A stretch of DNA of 64,000 nucleotides, taken from Crambe crambe. Lineage: Eukaryota > Porifera > Demospongiae > Poecilosclerida > Crambeidae. The DNA lies in assembly GCA_963924555.1 (NCBI GenBank), contig OZ004583.1, positions 4,559,501 through 4,623,500 on the forward strand, given 5' to 3'. Below the pieces are notes generated by a model that saw only the letters and a program-made list of their open reading frames with translations, did no database searches and was not told the origin of the DNA. Each line of letters starts with the position of its first letter. Position 1 is the first letter of the stretch. Positions 53,730 through 64,000 of this stretch are shown piece after piece. A program made the position numbers and the translations under genes.

Positions 53730-56540
53730 ATGAGAGGGAGCTACGTAATGGAAGTCATGTGAATGTATGCACACCCAATAAGGTCATAACAAATATGTTA
53801 TCACTTCAGTTTCAAAGAGAGAGAGAGAGTAACACGCTACATTAACATATGTACTGTATAGCTCTTTCTGATCATTGGCTTCATTAATTTTATGGATCTT
53901 GCCCATTTTTTCTTCCTACCATGCACCAATTATGAAGTAGGGCAAAAGATGCTACAATGCACTAACTATGAAGTAGGGTAAAAATCCAAGGTAGCCAGGT
54001 TAGAGCCACTGCATATAGTGGGGAGGTATGCCAAAACCACCCAGGCCAGAAGTCTGTGATCATTCCCCCCATTTTTTGTGACCCCAAATACTTGTTCGTC
54101 ATAGTCAATTTCCTCATTAATGCCTCATAACCCACGAGTCGAGTATCTGACAAAGAAGTTTGGCATTTCTATTTTACGTGTTGAATATTGTTAAGCTGAA
54201 GGATAGCAGCTCCCTGAGAATGACATAAGTATGGATAAAGTGATGAGGAAGATGAAGTAACATTTGTTTATTAGCAAGGAGTAAACACGTTTATTTCCAG
54301 TAAAAAATACTGAGAAAGTTGTACAAGACAAGGTGTGGAGAATGCTTTTTATACTCAAATCCACAAGTCATCTCTCTTTCCTCACAGAAAGGTAAATAAT
54401 GTTGAGGCAAACACAAAGAGGAAGAAGAAAAAGGGCTGCCAACTGCTGTAATGGAACACATCTCACATGAATAGAAATAGCTCATTTTTTTTGTTGGTAC
54501 GGTGTACTAGTAGCGATCTAAAATATTTGAAGTGTTGGTCATTTATGGGAGTAACAGAGGCCTTTTATACAATAACACGGAGCCATTCTGGCCAAAGCCA
54601 TGTTGTTAGCTACAGAGTGCATAGAGTATGGGAAAATAATAATTTTATGGTGCACAATCTATAGAGCTATACATCTTATGGTCGTAATCTGCTAGCCACT
54701 TCTCTTCCTTGCCTCCATCTTCAATCTAGGTTGGGTCTGTCGAGTGGACTATGGGGAGGGTTGGTGCACTGCTCTTAGTAATGTGCTGTGTGGCAGGACC
54801 AGATCTATAGTTGTGTGAAGGGACTGGAAGGCTTCCCAACCTAAACAAGTAAATTGGAAGTCATGAGTCATGAATTAAAAGATAGCGTTCTGTGCATTTC
54901 TTATTGTTGTATTTGGTCTGCATACAGTGCAGTGTGAGATTTATCACTGCTAATTACATTTATAGTAAAGCATGAGCATAAAGCATGAGGTAAAGGCATG
55001 CAGACTCTTTTATGCTAGCAGACTCAGTGTATGCTGTTGACAATGCAACTGTGAATAGCAAACATGGACCTCTAACAGGGATAAGTGTGTTATTTATTAA
55101 GAGATTACACTGTCTTCACACACATGATCACGAACACCATTTTCTCCCACTCAGTCAGTATGGGCCAGCTAAGGACACTGAGGGAACATTGGGAGAGGAC
55201 ACTGAATAGGCTGTAGTGATTGCCCAGAGGTTCTTAATCCCATGCCTTCCTCCTCTGCTATGTCTTCAAGAGGCCATAACATGCTCACCCGATAGAGTCT
55301 TGCTATTTACCATTCCATTAAAAGTGAATGCCCTCTCTTATCGGCTCACCCGATAGAGTCTTGTTATGTTCTTATAAAATGAACATTCCGTTTAAAATTG
55401 TTATGGTAAAACAGGGAATAGGTGCTCCTACTCAAAGTATCACAATCATGAAGCAAAGTATAGACACTTGAAAAAGTTGAACATGCCCGATACATCAACT
55501 ACTGTTTATTGTTTGCATCCAAGACAGACCTTGCAAAGGCTGTGCATGCCCTCTTCTATGGGAAGTCTAACCTGTTACACCTTGTAGAGATGGGCCTTGC
55601 ATACAAAACTGGATCCACCTGTTATCTTGCCTACTGTACAAGTTGGGATATGTGTCTGTGCAACCTAGCAGTTCATCCTTTGATAGGCTGGAGGCTGTGG
55701 CAGAATATATTGTCAGCCTGCCTGCCCTAGAGAACAACAGGATTAGTAATTATGAATCCTAATTTCAGAAATTTTTTAAGTATTAGACGAGAGAATAATG
55801 CTACTTCATTCTCACACAGCAAAGTGTTAAAGCTCCAAACAGAACAAAAGTTTCGCAAACTTTCAGTTAAAAAGCAAGAATATATTTCAATTAGTGAAAA
55901 ATAAATTCAGTTTGCACAGAAAACAGGCTAGACTATGGAAGAATCAGAGGAGCAGGTTATGTCAAATTCAGCTAGTTAGGCATCATTGAATATACTGTAG
56001 TCATTGTGGTGTTTGACTTTGACAGATTAGCCTAGTAACCTTAAGCTTTAGCCATGATTGATTTCTACAGCAGTTTGTCAAAGTGCATTGGCTTTGTTTA
56101 TTTATTGTTTATAGGCCTGGTAGGCTGCTTAAGTGCTTATTGGTAAACTTAGTACTACAGCCACTAGAGCTCTAATAACAGACATAATCCCACATCTGCA
56201 TACCACATATTGCTTAACACCAGTATATAGTTGGCTTGCACTTCCTGTGGAATAACCCTTATAAAGCCAGCTCTCCTTTGCACAAACCAGAGCAAGAAAA
56301 AGTAGATACATTAATTACTTTAGGACCAGTTGTTGCAGTTATAACAGAAATCTCATTCATAATTATATGGTGGGACATATATTGGAAAGAAATTGCAAGG
56401 ACTGATTTCACTATGAGACCAAGACTGGCAACTATCCAGCACCATGTGACTGAAGATGAGCTGAAGATAAGGTTGTGGCAGTAACTACAGAACATAAAAA
56501 AAGGAGATGGATATAAACCACCCTTTCAGTGTGTGTTAGT
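53730..56540. other. No recognised gene
   Basis: Short frames only. The phrase ctcacccgatagagtcttg(c/t)tat occurs twice (55287 and 55345), and aaaatgaacattccgttt is shared by 55377 and 57968, hinting at small dispersed repeats. Confidence 0.35.
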
Positions 56541-56940
56541 ATTCTCTATGTAGGGGTGGCAGGTCAAAGTCATAAGACTGAAACTGCCAGTGGTGACATC
56601 AAGATGAATCCTGGCCAAGAAAGTAAGTTATCACGATCTGAAGCAGGTATTTAAAAAATATCTAAGTAGCTATATATAGCTATTTGGATAAGGAGAATTG
56701 AATTGCCCAAATGGATCAAGTGATGGACTCCATATCAGTTAAGCTTACAGGGAATATTGTCGGAGAAACAGCTGTGACTATATACATTATCAGAGTGTGT
56801 ATTAGGATGGCGGGTCAAAGGTCATAAGACTGAAACTGCAAGTGGTGACAAGATGAATCCTGGCCAAGAAAGTATTCTCTATGTAGGGATGTCTCGAGAC
56901 TGAAACTGCGAGTGGGAGGGCTACTACTACTACTAACCTC
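56540..56940 (+). repeat. Duplicated piece with degenerate 2A-like motifs
   Basis: Two related copies (about 56545-56625 and 56795-56885) share ggtcaaag(g)tcataagact gaaactgc and atgaatcctggccaagaaag. The first reads SGDIKMNPGQES on the plus strand and the second SGDKMNPGQES. They resemble the 2A consensus D(V/I)ExNPGP with the last Pro changed to Gln. Elements of this type often carry 2A leaders, so these are probably decayed leaders; no downstream long frame remains. Confidence 0.55.
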
Positions 56941-57372
56941 CTTGAGAGTGTCAAAAGTGACAACAATATACTTTGGCAAACACCACTCTACTATAAAGAT
57001 GTAGACTACGTCTCAGAGATTTTGATGGCCAGTCGTACTTGTTTGCTTTACAAATATCCATATAATTATAGACAGAAGATTGATAAAACTCTAATAATGG
57101 ACTTGAAGCTAACCAAAGATAGATAAAGTGATTCTTATATACATCAATCCTTATCATACCGATTTTAAACTAACTTTAAACCTGCACAAGCTGACAGAAG
57201 TGGGACAGGGAGCACAAGACGATTTGGTACATGGTTGTATGGACAGCCCACTGACTATGATGCCTTAAGCAGTCTGCTTTCATTCATGGAGGCCATATTT
57301 AAATGAATATTTACAGCTCGGCAGGTTCCATGGAAGCCGAGGGTGCATTGAATATCTGGAAAGCGATCGGTG

Positions 57373-57930
57373 GAGACACTCTAGTTGCGGTACACCACAA
57401 TGATCACTGATGGTGATTCATCCACCTATCCCACCATCTGTGATGCCAAGCCATATGGAGATAGCCACCCCATCATCGAACATGAATGCGTTGAGCACAT
57501 TCAGAAGAGAATGTACGCCCACCTCAAGACAGCCAAGGCAAAGCCACACTTTGGGGGCCCTGGATGGCAAACGAGTGAGGATGGGAGGGAAAAGTCGCCT
57601 CGCTGATGTCTTGATGAAGAAGTTTAAGCAGTTTTACGGAAAGCCATCCGTACCAATGTGAACGATGTTGAGGCCACGAAGAGAGCCATCTTCTACCATT
57701 CGTACTCAACTGATGACCGTCCTCTCCACTTCATGTACACTGCCGGTGACAAGTCCTGGTGCAAGTACCAGCGGGCAACAGCGAAGGGCGAACCTCCTCC
57801 CCCAGCGAAGCTGACGATACACAGAGATATTGGCCCAATTATGTGAAGAGAGTCTTTCTTGACCTCTCAGAAGACTCGTTGATGGAACACTGCTATGATT
57901 GGGTGCGATGCCACCATGGCTAGAGCACAA
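57373..57930 (+). pseudogene. MULE-like transposase fragment, decayed
   Basis: The pieces are in shifting frames. First is MITDGDSSTYPTICDAKPYG with HECVEHIQKRMYAHLKTAKA, then LADVLMKKFKQFYGK, then NDVEATKRAIFYHSYSTDD, DKSWCKYQRATAKGE, and after a stop KRVFLDLSEDSLMEHC. This order matches the C-terminal part of a Mutator-like transposase family common in marine invertebrates. Frameshifts near 57570 and 57655 and a TGA at about 57844 make it inactive. The start of the catalytic domain was not recognised upstream. Confidence 0.7.
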
Positions 57931-58083
57931 GGATACTTAATAGCAATACCACTGCTATAGAGATTGTAAAATGAACATTCCGTTTCAACATTTCAAATGA
58001 TCAATTTATAGAACTAAAAAATCATAATAGTAAAACTGGGAATACGATTACTAATTATGAATCCCTTTACTTATTATATTAAG

Positions 58084-58302
58084 ATCTAATTTCAGAGATT
58101 TGTGGAAAATGATCCTGCCATGGACACTCAACAGGAATGTATAATACAGAAGTATGGCGATGTTGAAGTACCACATGGCAACATAGACCTGCTTAAAATT
58201 GATAAAAATCCATTTGCCGGTGGACCCAGAGGTTGTCGACTCAAAACAGTAGCCAAGCAGATGTATACTTCTGCAAGAAGAATTCCATCTCTACATTTTT
58301 GA
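58084..58302 (+). other. Unassigned open frame
   Basis: The frame contains KYGDVEVPHGNIDLLKIDKN and then CRLKTVAKQMYTSARRIPSL. I do not recognise a family. An acceptor-like tttcag precedes it (58091-58096). It may be a further piece of the transposon-rich neighbourhood. Confidence 0.25.
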
Positions 58303-58957
58303 TCACCCTTTTATCATATACAACCAAGAACTCATGCAGATTATTCAAGAGCTGAATACTCAAGATTGGTAACTCAGGTTAATTCCTTTCGCAAAAAAAA
58401 CTTGAGTGCTGTAGAATTTTCCTTGAGACATGAAACGATAACATAATTGTGAGTACAACATCAGTAAACATCCAATAGTAGCTACTACCAAAAAAATTAC
58501 ATACCAAGTAGAAAAAAAGAAGAAGAAAATACGTAATGTAATCTAAATAAATAAATAAATAAATAAATAATCAAAGCGTGTTTCTTCCCCGAGTACCTCA
58601 GCGCTTCGTTGCCATCACGGATCTGTAAAGCAAATCCACTCATCTTCATATTATCAACTTAGAGTGCCCAACTCTACTTCATTTTGGACTGCGCATCAGG
58701 TCAGATATTGTACTACCGTCTCCATGTTGATGATCTTTACCATACAATTTAAGAGATAGCTTTATCCTGTAGTAGCGGCAAGCCTTGATTGCAGACAGAG
58801 ATGAGACTCTGCCAAGCAGCAGTGTGTACAGGCATTATGTGGTTCAGGTGAGTATCTAGTCAGCTTTACTATCATCACTAATTGTACTACTGTCTCCATG
58901 TTGCCATGCAATCTAAGAAACACATGCAAGCAGAGTTCTTTAGCTTTCTCCTGTAGC

Positions 58958-59450
58958 GGGTCACAGAGCCAGAACTAGAACTCTACAGTTTGCTGGCTAT
59001 GTTGAAGTGCTTGATGGACCTGTAAATGCAAATTCAACTGGAACAGTTGAGTGGGTGTGGTTTGTGAGCTTTAAACCGCAAGACTAGGATCTGATCCATG
59101 ATCCAGGCAACAAGTGTGTACTGTACTGATCGGCCTTATCATCCTGCAGAACTTATCTCTCTGCTGCGCCACTGCATCCAAGCTCACAGTGTGTATTCTG
59201 ATTAGCTTATCTATTGGGTCCCTGTCCTCTCTCTCTGGCTGGTCACTTACAACCACCTAAGGCTTTATATTAGCTGGTGACCATGCTAGTTGGTGTTGCC
59301 TTATGCTGTGCATTGTTAGTCAATTACATGGTAAAATAAGCTCACAAACCACACCCACTCAACTGTTTCAGTTGAATTTGTTTATAGGTCCATCAAATAC
59401 TTCAACATAGTCAACAAGCTGTAGAGTTCTAGTTCTGGCTCTGTGACCCC
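58958..59450. mobile_element. TIR element with about 110-bp arms
   Basis: 58958-59070 (gggtcacagagccagaacta ... gggtgtggtttgtgagct) is the reverse complement, with few differences, of 59340-59450. The interior is about 270 bp without recognised coding. It has the structure of a MITE or foldback element. Confidence 0.8.
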
Positions 59451-59511
59451 CTAGAACACAAGATCTCTCCTGTGGCCGTGACCTTTGACCTCAACAGATT
59501 CGCAAAATTTT

Positions 59512-59569
59512 CTAGCCTCGACCCCAGGCCTTCCTTTATTGTAAAGGAGGGCTTGGGGGTCGAGGCTAG
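59512..59569. repeat. Hairpin, 28-bp arms
   Basis: ctagcctcgaccccaggcct(tcctttat) is followed directly by its near-exact complement (gtaaaggagggcttgggggt(cgaggctag)). Confidence 0.85.
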
Positions 59570-61040
59570 GCCAGCCAACGTGCCACGTCACCCCTCTGCC
59601 CGCCCAGCCCCTGCTGGCTAAGTTTGACGTCAAATATGTTACCATGACTACTGTTGGGACCAGCTACATGGACAGCTATGCCAGACTGAAGACCAACAGC
59701 ACAGGACAAACACAGAGCTACTATAAAGGACATGTACTAATAATAGACATTCTAGAACATTCTACCTTACATCATGCTACTATATTTAACCCATCATGAT
59801 CATGCACCATGTGCTTTGGCAGATTTTGCTAATATTACAATTTGGTTCACAACTAAACTGCTAACTTCTCTTCCTGCTGGAAGACCTGGTACTACCGCTG
59901 GGTCATTCCTTGCACAACAACTACTCACATTAGCAACCAATCAGAGGTACTCACAGCGACTACTATAAATTCAGCCAGTGCGCATATGCGCGTGCAGCTA
60001 GTTCAGCCGTGTCAGTGTGTAAATAGTGACCCTGGTCTAGGTGACCCTATATAGCCGTGTAGCAGTACCTCAGCTGTACCTAGTTCAGACTCGAACTCCT
60101 TGCGTGTCAACTTCAGTCTTTGAGTTGAGGTGAGTGTCTTTCCCTGCAATACTAAACAGTTCACTTTGCCCTCTGCGTTCAGTGTCGCCCTTCCTGCTGC
60201 CAGCCTCGCCCTCGCTGCTGCTGCTGCCAACCTGTAAGCATGTGGGCTATGTAATGTTGGGGCTCTGCGGAGCGGGATTCGATACTTAACAAATTTACTA
60301 CGCTACAGCGTCTCTACAGGAGTGCAAAAAGAAACAATTTTGGCAATGCACATGGAAAGTATTTTCTGGAGGCTTTCATGCAATTCTGTTGCTTTATGAA
60401 GGAAGATCTTAGGCACTATGTGAGACATGGAACCTGTAGTTCTGGAGAAATTCAACCAGGGTGTTCAAGTTGGACTAAACGGTAAGAAGGTCGGTGTATA
60501 GTCTTGATCTTGAACTGCTCAATTGAAGGTGTTAGCTAGCTACCATAATTATAAGTGAGTGTGATTCTGGGTTGTGTTTATACTTGGTTACTCATTATGG
60601 GGACCTGTTGTAAGATTTGGCCATGGGTCTAAGACTCTAGGTGTGGACCTGTTACTCTTAGCGGTATTGATAACCCACCTTAAGATACCACCTTTCTGTG
60701 GAAAGTGACGTGTGGTGAGATGAAAGGGACAAGGTCCTTATTCAAAGAATCCATATTTATGGTGTTCTACCCAATGAGAGTTGTCCCATACCTCGATGCA
60801 CCCTTTACATTTGGAGATAGCATTTCCCCATTATAAGTTTGACCACACATCTCGGCCATGTCCAAAGATTAAGATGTTAGTTTCCATGGCTTTCTTATGT
60901 GTCTTTGGCTACGGTTTTTTATATTGCTTGTGTGACTCCTGATGTGGGCTGAAGGGTACCTTATTTATACATCTCTGCCGGTGAAGGTGGTGTGGCCTAT
61001 GTGTTCTATGGTTAAGAGGTAACTAATAATCAACCTCTGG
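59570..61040. other. No recognised gene
   Basis: G/C content is somewhat higher around 59990-60240, where a minus-strand frame begins with an Ala/Arg-rich stretch. I could not assign it and consider it likely non-coding. Confidence 0.35.
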
Positions 61041-61044
61041 TTTA

Positions 61045-61250
61045 TATTAGGTTGCTGCCAACCAGCCTTACCAACCTCACTTCTCTCACTGCTGCCAGCC
61101 ATCCTCACTTCAGCTGCCAACCTCACTTCTCTCACCACTGCTGCCAGCCATCCTCAATCCTGCTGCCAACCTCACTTCTCTTACTGCTGCCAGCCATCCT
61201 CACTTCTAGTTCTCTCATTGCTGCCAGCCAGCCTCACTCCTCTCATTGCA
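61045..61250. repeat. Tandem repeat of ctgccagccatcctcact units
   Basis: Six or so imperfect copies of a 30-40-bp unit containing tgctgccagccatcctcact and aacctcacttctctcact. The plus-strand reading is a Pro/Ser/His-rich frame that is probably incidental. Confidence 0.8.
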
Positions 61251-61699
61251 GGTATGTATTTGGCTATTAATTGTGGTACTTGACTGGTATTTCCCTCACC
61301 CTCCAACTGGTTAGGTTTTTCCTTCTAGAAAATACAACGCATTAGTGTCCTGCATATCTCTTGAATCAGAGGCCGAGATATTGGAGTCTTGCTATGTACG
61401 ATTTCCCTTGGTATAAACATTAAGTATAGGCATTTTGTAGTCTGAATATAGCTACCTAAAAAGTAATACTTCTACTGCTTGGAAGTTCCATATGTGTGGT
61501 TAATTGCTGCCTCTTGCTTACCTCTCCCACTGGTCTCCTCTCCATCTCTGGGCATCACCCTCCCAGCAGCAAATATACTTAGGTCATGAGTGGGACTCCT
61601 AGGTTGTGTGTTTTATGGGGACCTGTTGTAAGTCTCCTAGGAAAATTTGGCCAGTGTGTCAACATATCAGGTGCTTCCACCATTCTTGTGTGTCACCCT

Positions 61700-62566
61700 C
61701 TCCTACTTCACCACTGGGCAATAAGCCAGACACTTCATCAGATGCCTCATCTTTCAACAGGCCAGACACCTCACCAGATGCTTCATCTGTCACCAGGACC
61801 TCTTGTGTAGGGAGATCAGATCTTAGTGATCGTTATTTGGAGTATAGGAAGAAGTATGAAGAAGGGTATGATATCTACACTGAAGATTACCTGCAGTGGA
61901 TCCGTGATAACAACCTTTCTTCCCCAACTGGTTCAAGCCCACCATTATCTACTGTGTCCTCTCCCAATTGTGATGAAAGCACTAACAGTTCCCTTAGTAG
62001 CTTTGCCAAAGCCAGTAGCTGCAAAACAGAAGACGAGAAAACCAGCAGTGAATGCAAAAGCTAACTGCATCACTGACCTAGAAGTACTTGAAGATTTGAA
62101 ATGGCAAAAGGAGAGACGAAGGTTAGAGAAAGAGAAAAGAAGGAGAAAGAGAGAGAGCGGAAGAAACAAGAGCGGGGCGGGAGGAAAAAAAAAGGAAGAG
62201 ATACGAAAGAAGAAAGATCAATCGAAGCAAAAGCAACCAAAGAGACAGACCAGAGCTAGTGGCAAGAAAACAAGTGCCAGTGATCTTGTACCAGATCTCC
62301 AAGAGACTTTCTCGAACCTGAATATTGAGTCTGGAGACAGTGGAAAAGAGAATGAAGGTGAGTGCCCAGGGTGTGGACTGGTGTACGGCAGTGCACAAGA
62401 TCAAGAACAGTGGGTGCAGTATGATAATTGTGCATTGTGGTGGGATATGACCTGTGCTGATGTTGATGAAAAAATTGCTGACTCAACCTTTGTCTTTCTA
62501 ACTGTGTGTAGTCACATTCAGTGTCATTGGAACACAGTACGACTTGTACAGTTGCATAATGGTTAA
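61700..62566 (+). pseudogene. PHD-like, coiled-coil element protein, frameshifted
   Basis: Two overlapping plus-strand frames form one decayed protein. The first (to about 62064) holds repeated DTS(S/P)DASS units and then DLSDRYLEYRKKYEEGYDIY, typical of C-terminal regions of some pogo-like element proteins. The second (from about 62040) has a long Lys/Arg/Glu-rich helix (LEDLKWQKERRRLEKEKRRR), then SDLVPDLQETFSNL, then CPGCGLVYG...EQWVQYDNCALWWDMTCADVDE. The last part is a PHD-like zinc finger in which an expected Cys is Tyr (VQYDNC). Frameshift and lost ligand suggest a pseudogene. Confidence 0.6.
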
Positions 62567-62851
62567 GATACATTTTTGTGGTTAATGAGTGGTTAATTAG
62601 TTGGTAAGCGGGCTTATCAATATTCAGTCACATCATTACTTCCTGTTTTCATTGTGACCCATAATACCATCATACCCAAAAGTTGCCATTTTTTAGCTGG
62701 TGTGGTTTAATCTCATTTTAAGAGACCTGTGTAACGAATGTTTGTGAAAATAACTTGATTTTCAGAATCTTCATGTCTATGTTATATACTACCACGATTT
62801 CCACCTTTTTACTATGATGCTGTCCTAAGAAATTGATAGTTGAACTTAGGT

Positions 62852-63048
62852 GACTCATACCCACATCCACCTTATCGTCAGCTTTTCATGCTGTTAAAGC
62901 CACTGCTGATGGAAATTGCCTTTATAATTCAGTCAGCATCACAATGTTTGGTAATGAATTGCATGCAATCAAACTTCAGCTTGCAGCAATGTCACATGCA
63001 GTGAAACTTTACACCCATTATGTTAAAATGGTGCGTAGAACAGATTAA
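62852..63048 (+). pseudogene. OTU-like cysteine protease fragment
   Basis: The frame reads HAVKATADGNCLYNSVSITM and FGNELHAIKLQLAAMSH, then stops. The DGNC(L/F) motif with catalytic Cys followed by a helix is the signature of OTU deubiquitinases, which are frequently carried by animal transposons. The catalytic His region is absent, so it is a fragment. Confidence 0.65.
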
Positions 63049-63295
63049 TTTATCTTTTAAATGACATTATTCTCATTTTAGTATACAGAACACTGGGCAA
63101 GCCCACCAGTTTTTGAGTAGTTATATCATCAGATGAGCAGTTCGACCCACTGTGAATCCCCAAATTGAAGAGTTGGTACATTACATGCTGCAGACACAAA
63201 TAATAGGTATGGCTCATCTGGGATCTTATTCAGGCAATATCTATTACAGTTATCCTTATTATTGTTTAATAAAGTGTTATATATAACAAGGTCCA

Positions 63296-63556
63296 CTTCA
63301 GCTGCAGTTTCTCTTGGGTACAACCAGACATCAAAGGTGCTCTAAGTGTGGCATGCTTCAACGCATAGACAAATGCAAAGAACTGTCCTCAGCAAAACTA
63401 CTCTTAGAGGCACATCAAAAGACTTTCACACTCCATGTATTTGGGGCTATTCTAAATTCTCTTAATGAAGTGGAACCATGGAAAATAGTCGACCTGAAAC
63501 CGAAAAGACCAATATTGGTGATACCAAGAGCCAATCAAAAAAGCGAAGGTTGGTAA
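63296..63556 (+). other. Unassigned frame with C-x2-C motif
   Basis: The frame contains RHQRCSKCGMLQRIDKC and SSAKLLLEAHQKTFTLHVFG. The Cys spacing suggests a small zinc-binding module. It follows the OTU fragment by about 250 bp on the same strand and may be part of the same mobile element. Function not recognised. Confidence 0.4.
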
Positions 63557-64000
63557 TCTTTTGAATCTCCTTTCATACATAAATCATAGTTTTTACCAGA
63601 CTACAAAAAGTACCTCGGAAACAAAATCTGATGAAAATTAAAACTAAAAGCTACTCATTTACCTTGGACTCCTATCGATTGCTATTAATAGGACTTTATG
63701 ATCATGAAAATGTTCATAAAATAGCTTCCAGGAATTTAATAATTTAACAGGTGTGTATTATTATTTGGCCATTGAGGTTAGCCCATGCACTCTGACCCCT
63801 TCAATTTTAGTGTTATCATTGCTACCATAGATAGTAGAGTACAAAGGAGGGACCGCTCCGTGCAAGTTTAATCCGCAACATGGTCACATGATAAATTAAA
63901 AAGCGCGCGCGAAATTACTAACAAGGCAACTGCATCCAACACAAGATGGCTAGTGATCTTGTAACCTTAACCACAAATCTTAGCGAAAGTGCCAGCGCTG

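Noticed and set aside
60012..60230. Ala/Arg-rich minus-strand frame
   Set aside because: Its start is made of a gctgctgctgc repeat, and the rest shows no conserved pattern or splice context.
61052..61270. Ser/His/Pro-rich frame on the plus strand
   Set aside because: Produced by a tandem repeat of ctgccagccatcctcact units, without start context or domain.

Overview
The window looks like animal nuclear DNA from an early-branching metazoan, most likely a demosponge close to Amphimedon (inference). It is A/T-rich and has compact exons, short GT-AG introns, animal-only domain families (death-fold, TAZ1 zinc finger, Roc-COR) and a heavy load of decayed DNA transposons, MITEs and minisatellites. 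I see no bacterial gene organisation, tRNA, rRNA or CRISPR array.

The central feature is one long minus-strand gene from about 18.8 kb down to about 0.6 kb. I could assemble it by eye into 16 exons whose splice phases all agree. In transcript order these are: a leader exon ending in a 2A-like ribosome-skipping motif (GDVEVNPGP); short Ser/Pro exons; two exons that together encode a complete TAZ1-type zinc finger like that of CBP/p300 (all three HCCC sites present); three Pro-rich exons; six consecutive exons of about 67-99 codons, each a death-fold-like domain and each phase 1-1; and a 2.2 kb exon with a Roc-type GTPase, a COR domain and a Cys-rich tail. The last exon has a good donor just before its stop, so the gene may continue to the left of the window. 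The predicted layout (2A leader, TAZ1, death-fold x6, Roc-COR) matches no protein I know. It joins a transcription-coactivator adaptor domain to an innate-immunity or cell-death type scaffold.

Upstream (21.9-24.6 kb, same strand) lies a second copy of the six-exon death-fold array. Four of its six exons are broken by frameshifts, an early stop or a lost donor, so it appears to be a relic. The intron before death domain 1 carries a 28-bp minisatellite with about 36 copies. The same intron in the relic, and the related intron before TAZ1, hold only one or a few degenerate units. Two MITEs sit directly against the 5' end of the gene.

The rest of the window (25-64 kb) is mostly transposon debris: a pogo/Tigger transposase with a divergent HIRAN-like ORF (34.0-35.6 kb), a hAT (ZNF862-like) transposase pseudogene with an internal inversion (36.9-39.0 kb), a HECT C-lobe fragment (45.3 kb), a second Tigger-like pseudogene (48.5-49.5 kb), a Ty3/gypsy integrase fragment between LTR-like repeats (51.1 kb), a third pogo HTH fragment (51.5 kb), two degenerate 2A-like motifs (56.6 and 56.8 kb), a MULE-like transposase fragment (57.4-57.9 kb), and a PHD-like plus OTU-like element remnant (61.7-63.6 kb). 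Between them are many hairpins, TIR elements and microsatellites.
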